A stretch of DNA of 59,172 bases, from NCBI GenBank assembly GCA_937919825.1, contig CALFPA010000122.1, positions 1 through 59,172 of the forward strand, read 5' to 3'. Under the pieces are notes generated by a model. It was not told the origin of the DNA, did not search any database, and saw nothing but the letters and a program-made list of their open reading frames with translations. Positions 16,580 through 24,638 of this stretch are shown here, one piece after another; the stretch's first letter is position 1, and each line of letters opens with the position of its first letter. The position numbers were made by a program, and so were the translations under genes. This DNA comes from an uncultured Spartobacteria bacterium. GTDB lineage: Bacteria; Verrucomicrobiota; Verrucomicrobiia; Chthoniobacterales; Terrimicrobiaceae.

Positions 16580-16989
16580 TTACTAGCGGATGGTTGTTTC
16601 GGCCTAAGAGGGACTTCGGAACAATCAGGGGCAGGGTATCCGCTAGCTTGGGGTGAAGGGGGCTTTTTGGATTTCTTGGAGTTACGATAAAATGTCGTCC
16701 ACGGAGGAATGGAATCGGGTCGCGCGTGTCGGGACTCTTCTGAAAACTACGAGAGGTCTCGGAGCGAAGACTCCTACGCTTGCGAGTTGGAAAAAACTGA
16801 CGACCTATCAGACAGCCCTTGGAGATTTCTTTTAACATGTTCCCGACCAAATACAGACCCTATTTTTGTTAGGAGCGGGAACGAAACCGACTTTAGATAA
16901 AATCCAACGCAGGGAAAGGAAAAAATTATAAAAAAAGCGTAATCGAAGGAAATGAAGCTGAAAGTAGCCGTTTCTTGTGCTTGGAGTCT
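16580..16989. other. Intergenic region, no convincing gene
   Basis: 410 bases without a gene I can defend. Short open frames exist on both strands but none has a recognisable product or a good start. The left part is GC-mixed and repetitive in feel (GGAGCGAAGACTCC around 16758-16773). The right part is AT-rich. An inverted pair GTTCCCG ... CGGGAAC spans about 16842-16883 with a long AT-rich spacer. It may hold the promoter of the upstream lipoprotein gene and the 3' end of the methyltransferase transcript. Confidence 0.5.
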
Positions 16990-18513
16990 CTAGCGTTTTT
17001 GTTTGATGTGGCACTCGACCATGCAGTCAAAACCTCCCATGTCGATCCGTTGTGAGGAATGCAGGCGGAGCAGAGGATTGGTGTTTTTAATCGGGAGCGG
17101 ATTGGCGAAAACCAGACATCCTCCGGGACGCAGAAGGCGGGCTGAGATGGCAAACAAATCGCGAATCAAGTCGGGGAGATTCGGGATCGGAACCCGACGA
17201 CCCATGGGCGGGTTTGTCAGGATTTGACTCAAGGAGCCAGGCTCGAACCGGGTATCGCGAAAATCGCATTTTTGGAATGAGGAAGAGATCCCGAGATCTG
17301 CCGTGGCGAAATTCGAGCGCGCAATTTCGAGCGCTTCGGCGCTGAGGTCGGAGCCGAAAATCCGGGTGACTCCGCCGAGGCGCGCCCTCTCGATGAGTTC
17401 CAGCCCGGAACCGCAGAAAGGATCCCAGACGAGATCGTGGCCGGAATTTCCCGCAAGCCGGGCGAGGCACGCAGCCAGCGGAGGATGGGAAGCCGCAGGC
17501 ACATCGCGCCTCCGATAAGCAAAGCGGGGATCAGGGGACAGACGGGGACGAAGCTCCACGGAAAACCTCCCCGCCGCAGGATAAACTTCGATCGCCCACG
17601 GAGCGTGGCGGGCATCATTCAAAATCTCGGGGCATAACTCGAAGGCGCGTTGAGTGACCTCTCGCACCCAGCCTCGCCGGTGGCCTTGCCCGATCCATTC
17701 CAGCCGGTAGCGGCTTGTTCCGTGCGTGAGGGCTTGCAGAAGGCCTCTGGTGCGCGGCGCCGCCACGAGAGCGGCGACGGCTTCCGGTTCGGCAGCGGGT
17801 AGAGTTCCCAAGACCAAGGAAAATGTGGCGAAGCACCGCAGGGAAAGGATGTCGCGAAATCGGAATGCCGCGCGGGGATGGAGCCTCACCAGGCCCGGCA
17901 GCGTGGAGTGGATGGAAAACAATGCGGAGGCTTGCGGGGATGACTCGAGCTCGTTTCGCACAAACACTTCGAGCCCCCGGCGGCAGCGCAGATGGATCGG
18001 GAGCTCGGTGAATTCTGGCACAAGGGATTCCAAAAGAATTTCCGCCGGGGATTCCTCACGGGCGATCCCGGCTTTGACCTTCATGGCGGTCTGCGAGGAG
18101 AGTTTGTCGATGACCTCGAGAGTGGCCTTGCCTCCGATTTTATCGAGGGCGCGGGAGAGATATTTTTTTTCGCGCTCGGGCGGGTTGGATTTTTCGAGAA
18201 GACCGATCAACGCCTCCTCATCGGCCTGCTCGGCTCCCGTTTTCGGCAAGGCGGCCATGGCATAGCGGCGGATTTTTTCATCCGGATCACGGAGTTGATC
18301 TCGAAGCCAAGCCGTCACTTCCGCGCGGAGGCCTGGAGGTTTTGACTCGAAAAAAACCACACCCACAGCGCGAACGAGGGCGGCTTGGCTCGCCCGGGTG
18401 ACGGCATCTGCAGCGTTGTAGGCGGGAACTTTTTCGCTCCAAAGCTCATTCCATGAAAGATGCCGGAGCTGTTTGTAGAGCTCTTTTGCGGCGTTGATTT
18501 TGTCTTTTTTCAA
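16990..18513 (-). CDS. THUMP/class I SAM-dependent RNA methyltransferase with N-terminal helical repeats
   Basis: The C-terminal ~200 residues are a class I methyltransferase of the RlmL/TrmN (Trm14-like) type: HDLVWDPFCGSGLELIERA (SAM motif I), IFGSDLSAEALEIA, and the catalytic motif TNPPMGRR (NPPx, amino-group N-methylation of G or A in RNA). Before it lies a THUMP-like region (LRCRRGLEVFVRNEL ... RYRLEW). The N-terminal ~200 residues are HEAT-like helical repeats (LRDPDEKIRRYAMAALPKTG), unusual for the family. The open frame runs back through the tRNA-Ser gene, so the start must be internal; I chose TTG at 18513, preceded by TAGGA, giving 507 residues. TTG/GTG near 18558 are alternatives. 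Confidence 0.75.
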   Translation of the reverse strand: MKKDKINAAKELYKQLRHLSWNELWSEKVPAYNAADAVTRASQAALVRAVGVVFFESKPPGLRAEVTAWLRDQLRDPDEKIRRYAMAALPKTGAEQADEEALIGLLEKSNPPEREKKYLSRALDKIGGKATLEVIDKLSSQTAMKVKAGIAREESPAEILLESLVPEFTELPIHLRCRRGLEVFVRNELESSPQASALFSIHSTLPGLVRLHPRAAFRFRDILSLRCFATFSLVLGTLPAAEPEAVAALVAAPRTRGLLQALTHGTSRYRLEWIGQGHRRGWVREVTQRAFELCPEILNDARHAPWAIEVYPAAGRFSVELRPRLSPDPRFAYRRRDVPAASHPPLAACLARLAGNSGHDLVWDPFCGSGLELIERARLGGVTRIFGSDLSAEALEIARSNFATADLGISSSFQKCDFRDTRFEPGSLSQILTNPPMGRRVPIPNLPDLIRDLFAISARLLRPGGCLVFANPLPIKNTNPLLRLHSSQRIDMGGFDCMVECHIKQKR

Positions 18514-18638
18514 TTTCCTACAGGCTTCTGATTTTCGGGTCGGTGAAGAGTAAATCACCAACCCAGCGAAAAGCGCGATGCCGATGCGCGGTCTCGAAGG
18601 AATTACCGTTTCGACTCTCTGCCGAGTCGGAGATCTGG

Positions 18639-18723
18639 CGGATGGGGAGGGATTCGAACCCCCGTTGCCTTGCGGCAAACACGCTTTCCAGGCGTGCGCA
18701 TTAGACCACTCTGCCACCCATCC
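18639..18723 (-). tRNA. tRNA-Ser(GGA)
   Basis: 85-base cloverleaf with a 7-bp acceptor stem (GGATGGG/CCCATCC), discriminator G, a T-arm with GGTTCGAATCC, and the long variable arm of a class II tRNA (GTTTGCCGCAAGGCAAC). The anticodon stem CACGC/GCGTG encloses the loop CTGGAAA, giving anticodon GGA (serine UCC/UCU). No CCA is encoded. Confidence 0.96.
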
Positions 18724-18880
18724 TGAGCTGGCGGGAAAGTTTTGATAGTCGAGAATCTGGCCAATGGCAATGGCGGGCTCGGGATTTCGAATTAATGAGG
18801 GCGGGAAAATTTCGCACAGGGGCTGCGAGGAATTTCGAATTGACCGAAACGCCGGGCCGCCACAGATTCCTCCCAGTCAC

Positions 18881-18954
18881 GCGGGTATAGCTTAGTGGTA
18901 AAGTTCCTGCCTTCCAAGCAGGCCATGCGGGTTCGATTCCCGCTACCCGCTCCA
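18881..18954 (+). tRNA. tRNA-Gly(TCC)
   Basis: Acceptor stem GCGGGTA/TACCCGC, D-arm with AGCTTAGTGGTA, anticodon stem CTGC-type around loop CTTCCAA (anticodon TCC, glycine GGA/GGG), T-arm GGTTCGATTCC, discriminator T and an encoded CCA at 18952-18954. It lies between two minus-strand tRNAs. Confidence 0.96.
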
Positions 18955-19119
18955 CTTCTTCTCCAATCCCCTCCAGTAAAGGAAATGCGAGATCATAGGC
19001 TGGATGCTTGCCGCTAAAAATAGGCCCCAGATTGCTAATTCTCTCTTCTGGTTTGTTGGGCTTGTGACAAATCAAGAATTCATTCCACGAGGCACATCTG
19101 GAATGGGGTAGAGGGAAAA

Positions 19120-19200
19120 TGCTCGGGGGGGGACTCGAACCCCCATGCCTTGCGGCATGCGCCCCTCAAACGCACGTGTCTGCCATTTCACCACCCGAGC
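19120..19200 (-). tRNA. tRNA-Leu(GAG)
   Basis: 81-base class II tRNA: acceptor GCTCGGG/CCCGAGC with discriminator A, T-arm GGTTCGAGTCC, variable arm GCATGCCGCAAGGCATG. The anticodon stem TGCGT/GCGCA encloses TTGAGGG, so the anticodon is GAG (leucine CUC/CUU). No CCA encoded. It lies 48 bases after the uvrB stop on the same strand and may share its transcript. Confidence 0.95.
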
Positions 19201-19248
19201 GAGGGAGGGCAAATCTAGGCTCCAACTTTCGCGATGCAAGCCGGATTT

Positions 19249-21402
19249 TCAGCCGCGTTTTTTTCGGGAGGGTTTTTTGTAGGCTACCTTGCGGCGGGCG
19301 GGCAGGGAGGAGGGCGAGGAGCCGGTTTTAAGCTCGTTGATCTGGTCGCGGAGCAAGGCTGCGCGCTCGTATTCCAATCGTCCAGCAGCCTCAGCCATAT
19401 CGCTCTCCAGTTCGCGAATTAGCTCACCGACATCGAAGTTCGCGCCACCCTCTTGCAGCATGGAGGATTCGCCACTGCCTTTGACGATGACATGCAGGCT
19501 TTCCTGAACAGCGCGGACGACGCTTCGCGGGGTGATGCCGTGCTCGGTGTTGTAGGTTTCCTGGATCGCTCGGCGGTGAGTGGAGACATCGATCAAGGCT
19601 CGCATGCTGCCGGTAATAGTGTCTGCGAAGAGCACGACTTCGCCATTCAGATGTCGCGCGGCTCGGCCAGAGGTTTGGATGAGGCTTGTCTGGCTTCGCA
19701 GGTAGCCTTCTTTGTCGGCATCAAGGATGCAAACGAGCGAGACCTCCGGAAGATCGAGACCTTCGCGGAGAAGGTTGATGCCGACCAAAACATCACACTC
19801 GCCAGCGCGGAGACTGCGTAAAATTTCCACGCGCTCGATGGTGTCGATGTCGCTGTGGAGGTAGCGCACCTTGAGCCCAATCTCGCGCAAGTAGTCAGCC
19901 AAATCCTCGGCGGTTTTCTTCGTGAGGGTGGTGATCAAAACCCGCTCGCCAATTTCGATGCGGCGTCGGCAAAGCTCGATCGTCTCGTCGATCTGCGCTT
20001 TCAACGGTCGAACCGTGATTTTTGGATCGAGCAACCCCGTGGGCCGGATGATTTGCTGAACGACCAGTGGCGCGCCAGGGGTGGCGAGATTCAAATCCGA
20101 GGCCTTGGCTGTGAGCAATCGCCGCATGTCATTTGTTTTCCCACCCTCGCCAAATTTATTCTCGGGATTCGGAATCCAGCCGGCGTTGCCGACGATGCTG
20201 TTGTTGAGTTCGAAGCCTCCCGGCGTTGCGCTCACATAGACGAGTTGGTTCGTCACCTCCATGAACTCGGTGAAATTCAATGGGCGGTTGTCCAGCGCGC
20301 TCGGCAGGCGGAAGCCGTAGTCCACCAGCACGCTCTTGCGCGAACGGTCGCCGGCATACATCCCGCCGATTTGCGGGACGGTGGCGTGCGACTCGTCGAT
20401 CACCAGCAAGTGGTCCTTCGGCAAAAAATCCATCAGCGTGTAGGGACGCGAGCCCGGCGGGCGGCCGGTGAGATGGCGCGAGTAGTTCTCGATGCCACTG
20501 CAGAAGCCCATTTCCTGCATCATCTCCAGATCGAACTCCGTGCGCATCTTGATCCGCTGGGCCTCGATCAACTTCCCCTCCCGCTCGAACTCCGCCACAC
20601 GCGCATCCAATTCCCCACGGATCGCAGCGATCGCGATTCGCAATTTGTCATGCGGCGTCACGAATTGCTTCGCCGGAAAAAGCGTGAAGGTAGTGAGCGT
20701 GGCCGAGGGTTTTCCTGTGAGGGGATCGAACTCGCTGATGCGCTCGATCTCGTCGCCGAAAAACTCCACGCGGATCGCCGTATCGTCATTTTGCGCCGGA
20801 TGCACCTCAACCACATCGCCGCGCACCCGGAATTTTCCCCGGCCGAACGCGATGTCATTCCGCTCGTAGAGCATCTCCACGATCTTCGCCAGAAACGCCT
20901 CACGCGTCATTTGCTGGCCTGGGCGGATCGTCAGGAGCATTTGCAAAAAATCCTCGGGCGACGCCAGGCCGTAGATGCACGACACGCTGGCCACAATGAT
21001 CGTGTCGCGCCGAGTGAGCAGCGAACTCACCGCCGAGAGGCGCAGGCGCTCGATCTCCTCGTTGATCGATGAATCCTTCTCGATGTAGGTGTCTGATCTC
21101 GGGATGTAGGCCTCCGGTTGGTAATAATCGAAGTAGCTCACGAAATACTCCACCGCGTTGCGCGGGAAGAACTGCTTGAACTCGCTGTAAAGCTGGGCCG
21201 CCAGCGTCTTGTTGTGCGACATGATCAGCGTCGGCCGACCGATGTCGCGGATCACATTCGCCATCGTAAAAGTCTTCCCCGAGCCCGTCACGCCGAGCAG
21301 CGTCTGGTGGCGGTTCCCCGCCGAGATCGAGCGAACCAGATTCGAAATCGCCTGGCCCTGATCCCCCTGCGGACCGAAACTGGAATCGAGCTCAAAAGAC
21401 AT
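19249..21402 (-). CDS. uvrB: Excinuclease ABC subunit B
   Basis: DNA-damage recognition helicase of nucleotide excision repair; loads on DNA with UvrA and recruits UvrC. 717 residues, slightly longer than usual through a basic C-terminal tail (KVAYKKPSRKKRG). Walker A is GVTGSGKT at residues 37-44. The damage-verifying beta-hairpin is at about residues 86-120 (YFDYYQPEAYIPRSDTYIEK). The helicase motifs VIDESHATVPQIGGMYAGDRSRK, VSATPGGFEL, LRAGECDVLVGINLLREGLD and TSGRAARH follow. The UVR domain for UvrC contact is near the end (GELIRELESDMAEAAGRLEYE). Neighbouring genes are unrelated, as is common for uvrB. Confidence 0.98.
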   Translation of the reverse strand: MSFELDSSFGPQGDQGQAISNLVRSISAGNRHQTLLGVTGSGKTFTMANVIRDIGRPTLIMSHNKTLAAQLYSEFKQFFPRNAVEYFVSYFDYYQPEAYIPRSDTYIEKDSSINEEIERLRLSAVSSLLTRRDTIIVASVSCIYGLASPEDFLQMLLTIRPGQQMTREAFLAKIVEMLYERNDIAFGRGKFRVRGDVVEVHPAQNDDTAIRVEFFGDEIERISEFDPLTGKPSATLTTFTLFPAKQFVTPHDKLRIAIAAIRGELDARVAEFEREGKLIEAQRIKMRTEFDLEMMQEMGFCSGIENYSRHLTGRPPGSRPYTLMDFLPKDHLLVIDESHATVPQIGGMYAGDRSRKSVLVDYGFRLPSALDNRPLNFTEFMEVTNQLVYVSATPGGFELNNSIVGNAGWIPNPENKFGEGGKTNDMRRLLTAKASDLNLATPGAPLVVQQIIRPTGLLDPKITVRPLKAQIDETIELCRRRIEIGERVLITTLTKKTAEDLADYLREIGLKVRYLHSDIDTIERVEILRSLRAGECDVLVGINLLREGLDLPEVSLVCILDADKEGYLRSQTSLIQTSGRAARHLNGEVVLFADTITGSMRALIDVSTHRRAIQETYNTEHGITPRSVVRAVQESLHVIVKGSGESSMLQEGGANFDVGELIRELESDMAEAAGRLEYERAALLRDQINELKTGSSPSSLPARRKVAYKKPSRKKRG

Positions 21403-21410
21403 AAACGGCG

Positions 21411-21439
21411 AGTATCCCGCCGGAGCCTCACTTGTGCAA
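21411..21439 (-). promoter_or_regulatory. Possible sigma-70-like promoter of uvrB
   Basis: On the minus strand TTGCAC (21439-21434) and GATACT (21416-21411) are separated by 17 bases, matching -35/-10 spacing with 4 of 6 bases each. Only 8 bases lie between the -10 and the uvrB ATG, so a transcript from here would be leaderless or nearly so. Weak evidence; no LexA-like operator was recognised. Confidence 0.3.
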
Positions 21440-21509
21440 TCGATGATCCATTCCGAGTCGAAAACGCCCTTATTTTTTCCCGAGCTTTGGCGGGCTCTCG
21501 AGGTAAAAT

Positions 21510-21992
21510 TTAGCTCGGATTACAGCCCTGAATTGCGTGCTCGGTGAAATACGGGAACTGATCTCGGCGGACAAGAGCGAGTAAATTCATGGAGGGCTGC
21601 CCTCCGTGACGGCCCAAACTTCCGCCGCCACGCGCCGTTGCTTCAAGGCACCGACGGAGCGTCGCCCTCCAATTCGTGTCGAGCCTCTCGATCCAGCACA
21701 GTGATGAAACTGTTCTGCTGGGCTCGCCGGGCTCCAATTCCCTCGCGCATCCATCCGTTAGTGTGGCAAGGGCCTCGAAAACCCGGGCTTCGTTTTCCAG
21801 ATTCGTGTCGATGAGGAGATCGATATCGCCCGTGTGGCGACCGTAGCCAGCGGCTCGAATCGAAAAACCACCCACAACGATAAAACTCGCTCCCCGGGCA
21901 TGAAGCTCGCGACACAAGGAAACAAGATCCTCCACCGAGGGATCGCGCGGGATCAGTTCCCCAGTTTCTGGATCGAATGGTCCATCAGCCAT
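21510..21992 (-). CDS. Small nucleotidyltransferase, toxin-like, C-terminus altered by repeat insertion
   Basis: 160 residues. The N-terminal half is a clear MNT/AbiEii-like nucleotidyltransferase: FIVVGGFSIRAAGYGRHTGDIDLLID has the G-G/S helix and the D-x-D metal-binding pair, followed by ALATLTDGCARELEPGE. From about residue 88 the sequence stops looking like the family, and residues ~106-134 are encoded by an 82-bp repeat element plus its target duplication (21589-21675), which adds 29 codons in frame. The last ~26 residues (LLALVRRDQFPYF...) follow the element. Similar proteins often pair with a small upstream protein, as here (40-base overlap), and may form toxin-antitoxin-like modules. 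The catalytic signature is intact, but the C-terminal fold is probably damaged. Confidence 0.55.
   Translation of the reverse strand: MADGPFDPETGELIPRDPSVEDLVSLCRELHARGASFIVVGGFSIRAAGYGRHTGDIDLLIDTNLENEARVFEALATLTDGCARELEPGEPSRTVSSLCWIERLDTNWRATLRRCLEATARGGGSLGRHGGQPSMNLLALVRRDQFPYFTEHAIQGCNPS
21584..21675. repeat. MITE-like 82-bp repeat with inverted ends and 5-bp target duplication
   Basis: The element (21589-21670) has imperfect inverted ends sharing the skeleton GGAGGGC-n4-CTCCGT-n4-GCC: left 21591-21614, right the complement of 21647-21670. Directly flanking it on both sides is AATTC (21584-21588 and 21671-21675), a plausible target-site duplication. A third copy of the same skeleton stands alone at 29924-29947. 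The element has no coding capacity, so it would need a transposase in trans. Confidence 0.65.
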
Positions 21993-22174
21993 TGGTCAGC
22001 CTCCTCGTGGGATTTGAACCTGTAGACGCCTTTTTTAATACGGGGATAAAAAGCCGTAGCAGCCCATTGGCGATTGGCCTCGGTTTCCTGGCGTGAAGCA
22101 ATGAGTTGGTCTGGCGGTCTGCGCCTTCCCACAACCTTTCCAACCGGGTCCTCGATATTCACCACGGGATGCAT
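21953..22174 (-). CDS. Small partner of the nucleotidyltransferase, antitoxin-like
   Basis: 73 residues; the C-terminus KKGVYRFKSHEEADQWLMDH is a pattern I associate with short proteins encoded directly upstream of small nucleotidyltransferases. The gene overlaps the nucleotidyltransferase by 40 bases and is cotranscribed with it. A toxin-antitoxin-like role is inferred from this layout only. No DNA-binding motif is evident. About 220 bases of non-coding sequence separate it from the sigma-54 regulator upstream. Confidence 0.55.
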   Translation of the reverse strand: MHPVVNIEDPVGKVVGRRRPPDQLIASRQETEANRQWAATAFYPRIKKGVYRFKSHEEADQWLMDHSIQKLGN

Positions 22175-22398
22175 GCTGGAGAAACTAAGCTCCGCCCGTG
22201 TGCTGGGCAGGAGGCAAGGCGGGGCAGGAGGTTTTGCTTGCTAAGAGGATGGCTTGGGCACTCCGGAAATTCCTCGGCGGTGGAGGCCGAAGAAAGTAAT
22301 GCCATCCACCAACACGAGGGCTTTCACTTTTAGCCCGCGCGCATTTTTTGGAATCGTAGTAGGGCGAGACGGCCCACATCCGCCGGTGAGGCTGTGTT

Positions 22399-23835
22399 TT
22401 ATTCCGCTTCGTCCGACACCGCGCTGTTGCGGTCGAGGCGTTTGCGGAGGGTGGCGCGGGTGATGCCGAGGAGTTTGGCGGCGCGGACTTGGTTGTCGCC
22501 GGTTTTTTGCATGGCGCGGAGGGTGAATTCGCGTTCGATCCAGGGCAGGATGGCGAGCGAGGGGTCTTGGACAGCGGCGTTGAAGAGGATTTCTACGGCG
22601 TTGTCTTTGGTGAGTTCGCGGGTCTCACTAGCCGAGGCTCCGCCGATGGCGGCCTCAGGGTCGGTGGTTCCTAGCGGGATGTCCTTCGGCAAAAGCGTGT
22701 CGGCGGTGGAGAGGACGGCGGCGCGCTGGAGGGTATTTTCCAGTTCGCGAACATTGCCGGGCCAGGGGTAGGCCTCGAGCACGCGGACGGCTTCCTCGGA
22801 AAGTTTGAGGCGGGGAGAGTGCGAGCGGTTGGCGATTTTTTGCAGGAAATACTCGGAGAGCAACCGGATGTCCTCGGAGCGCTGGCGGAGCGGCGGGATG
22901 TGCACGCGGACGACATTCAGGCGGTAGAACAAATCGTCGCGGAAGGTGCGCTTGGCCACCTCTTCTTCCAGGTTGCGGTTCGTTGCGCAGATGATTCGCA
23001 CATCGGTGTGGAGGGTTTCGTTTCCGCCCACACGGGAGAATTCCCCTTCCTGCAAAACACGCAGGAGTTTGCTTTGCACCTGGAGCGGCATTTCGCCGAT
23101 TTCGTCGAGGAAGAGAGTTCCTTTGTTGCATTGCTCGAAGCGGCCGATGCGCTGGGCGGTGGCGCCGGTGAACGAGCCTTTCTCGTGACCGAAAAGCTCG
23201 CTCTCAAGGAGGTTTTCGGGGATGGCGGCGCAGTTGATGGCGAGGAAAGTTTTGTTGCTCCGTGCGCTATAATTGTGAATCGCGACGGCGACGAGTTCCT
23301 TGCCTGAGCCGCTTTCGCCGGTGACCATCACCGCAGCCTCGCTGCCTGCCACGCGGCCGATCATTTTGAAGACCTGCTGCATGGCCTCCGAGCGCCCGAC
23401 GATCTCGTCTTGGTGTTGCTCCACGGTGAGCTGAGGCTTGAAAGTATTTGCGGACTTGAGTTCTGCAGACGCCTGTAGAGCGGAATCAGCGACGACCTTG
23501 AGATTGAAGGGGAGTTGCTCCTTGCGAACATAATCGAAGGCGCCCACTTTCATGGCCTCGATCACCGATTGGGTGGTGCCGAAGGCGCTCATGAGCACAA
23601 CGAGGGCGTTCGGCGAGTGCTTGCGGATTTTCACCAAAAGCTCGAGTCCCGTGAAGGGATGCAGATTCGTCTCGGCCATGACGAGTTCCGGCTCCTCCAT
23701 GCAAAAGGTCTTGTAGGCAGCGTCGGACGAGTCCTCCACGAGCACGCGAACTTTCGAACTCTCCAGCTGGTTTTTTGCCCAATCCAGAAAATCACTATCA
23801 CGATCGACCACAAGAATTGTCTGCTGCTTTGCCAT
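22399..23835 (-). CDS. Sigma-54-dependent NtrC-type regulator with Asp-to-Glu receiver
   Basis: 478 residues from the ATG at 23835. Domains: receiver-like (residues 5-125), AAA+ sigma-54 activator (about 143-375) and Fis-type helix-turn-helix (RAAKLLGITRATLRKRL). Walker A is GESGSGKE (173-180), the sigma-54 contact loop is GSFTGA (220-225, for GAFTGA), Walker B is LFLDEIGEMP, and the arginine-finger block is FRDDLFYRLNVV. In the receiver the acidic pair (D11, D13), S83 and K105 are kept, but the phospho-acceptor position aligns with E55 in LVMAETNLHP instead of Asp. The protein may therefore be active without phosphorylation. No histidine kinase is adjacent; targets are unknown. It is divergent from the START-like gene. 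Confidence 0.92.
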   Translation of the reverse strand: MAKQQTILVVDRDSDFLDWAKNQLESSKVRVLVEDSSDAAYKTFCMEEPELVMAETNLHPFTGLELLVKIRKHSPNALVVLMSAFGTTQSVIEAMKVGAFDYVRKEQLPFNLKVVADSALQASAELKSANTFKPQLTVEQHQDEIVGRSEAMQQVFKMIGRVAGSEAAVMVTGESGSGKELVAVAIHNYSARSNKTFLAINCAAIPENLLESELFGHEKGSFTGATAQRIGRFEQCNKGTLFLDEIGEMPLQVQSKLLRVLQEGEFSRVGGNETLHTDVRIICATNRNLEEEVAKRTFRDDLFYRLNVVRVHIPPLRQRSEDIRLLSEYFLQKIANRSHSPRLKLSEEAVRVLEAYPWPGNVRELENTLQRAAVLSTADTLLPKDIPLGTTDPEAAIGGASASETRELTKDNAVEILFNAAVQDPSLAILPWIEREFTLRAMQKTGDNQVRAAKLLGITRATLRKRLDRNSAVSDEAE

Positions 23836-23948
23836 AACCCCAAAAAAATTGCGTGTCGGCATCTAACACCATGGTCCGCCCTGCGAAAGTGATTTCTGGC
23901 AAGCGAGGTCTTGCGCGCCGCGCGGCTCCTGCTTTTCTACTGCTGGAA

Positions 23949-24638
23949 ATGTCAGGATTGCGTTTGTTTTTTCTCCTCGCGGCGGTGATTTGCGTCACTA
24001 CCCCAAGGGCCACGGCCGGGCTGCTCGATGAACTCGATGCCTCCGACCGCGCGAAAGTGCTGGCGGGCCACCAGGTCGCCTTGCAGGAAGAGGTCGAGGG
24101 AAAACCCTGGCCGCGCCTGCGAATTTACCAACTCGTAAGAGCCATGCCGGAAGAGGTCGCCGCGGTGTTTTTCGATTACAACAACTCGAAGACTTTCGTG
24201 CCCGATCTCCTCCATTCCAAAATCTCGAAAAAAATCTCCCCGTGTGTGCTGGAGGTCGACTACGAGGTCGATGTGCCGATCCTGACGGACGAGGCTTACA
24301 CGGCCCGAAACGACCTGAGGACAACCGAGGATGGCGGCTACCGTGTGTCGTGGAATCTCTTGCGAGCTCTCCAAACCAAGGACGCCACGGGTCATCTCCG
24401 GATCGACCCGCATGGCGAGGACGAATCCATCATTTGTTACACCAACCTTGTGACGCCGAGTTCCGGTATGGCCGGCATTTTGGAAAAACTCGCTATCTCG
24501 CGTATGAAGAAAACCGTCGAAGCGATGGTTCACCAGGTTCAAAATCAAAAATCCAATCATCCCAATGACCTTGCTCGACAGGTCGCAGCCCTGCGCGAGG
24601 CGATCGCGTCCGAATCCGCCGCCGTCGCCGCACCATGA
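23949..24638 (+). CDS. Secreted START/SRPBCC-like protein
   Basis: 229 residues from the ATG at 23949, which gives a signal peptide (MSGLRLFFLLAAVICVTTPRATAG). The mature protein resembles a START/polyketide-cyclase-like helix-grip fold: YQLVRAMPEEVAAVFFDYNNSKTFVPDL, CVLEVDYEVDVPI, GYRVSWNLLRA, and a long C-terminal amphipathic helix (KLAISRMKKTVEAMV). Such folds bind hydrophobic ligands. The segment QNQKSNHPN (bases 24537-24562) looks like a dispersed AAAATCAAAAATCC repeat read in frame. Its stop overlaps the MFS start by 4 bases. Confidence 0.72.
   Translation: MSGLRLFFLLAAVICVTTPRATAGLLDELDASDRAKVLAGHQVALQEEVEGKPWPRLRIYQLVRAMPEEVAAVFFDYNNSKTFVPDLLHSKISKKISPCVLEVDYEVDVPILTDEAYTARNDLRTTEDGGYRVSWNLLRALQTKDATGHLRIDPHGEDESIICYTNLVTPSSGMAGILEKLAISRMKKTVEAMVHQVQNQKSNHPNDLARQVAALREAIASESAAVAAP

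Noticed and set aside
16557-16850. 97-codon minus-strand ORF upstream of the lipoprotein
   Set aside because: It overlaps the lipoprotein start, has no recognisable motif and a biased composition; not enough to call a gene.
18514-18717. N-terminal extension of the methyltransferase starting MAEWSNAHAWKAC
   Set aside because: This is the translated tRNA-Ser gene and cannot be the true protein start.
18639-19200. tRNA cluster as an integration site
   Set aside because: No integrase, no repeated tRNA 3' end and no composition break were seen next to the three tRNAs.
22175-22398. Short ORFs in the gap between the small partner gene and the NtrC-type gene
   Set aside because: A 28-codon frame (MKALVLVDGITFFGLH...) and a 64-codon frame overlap each other on the same strand; neither has family signals or a clear ribosome-binding site.
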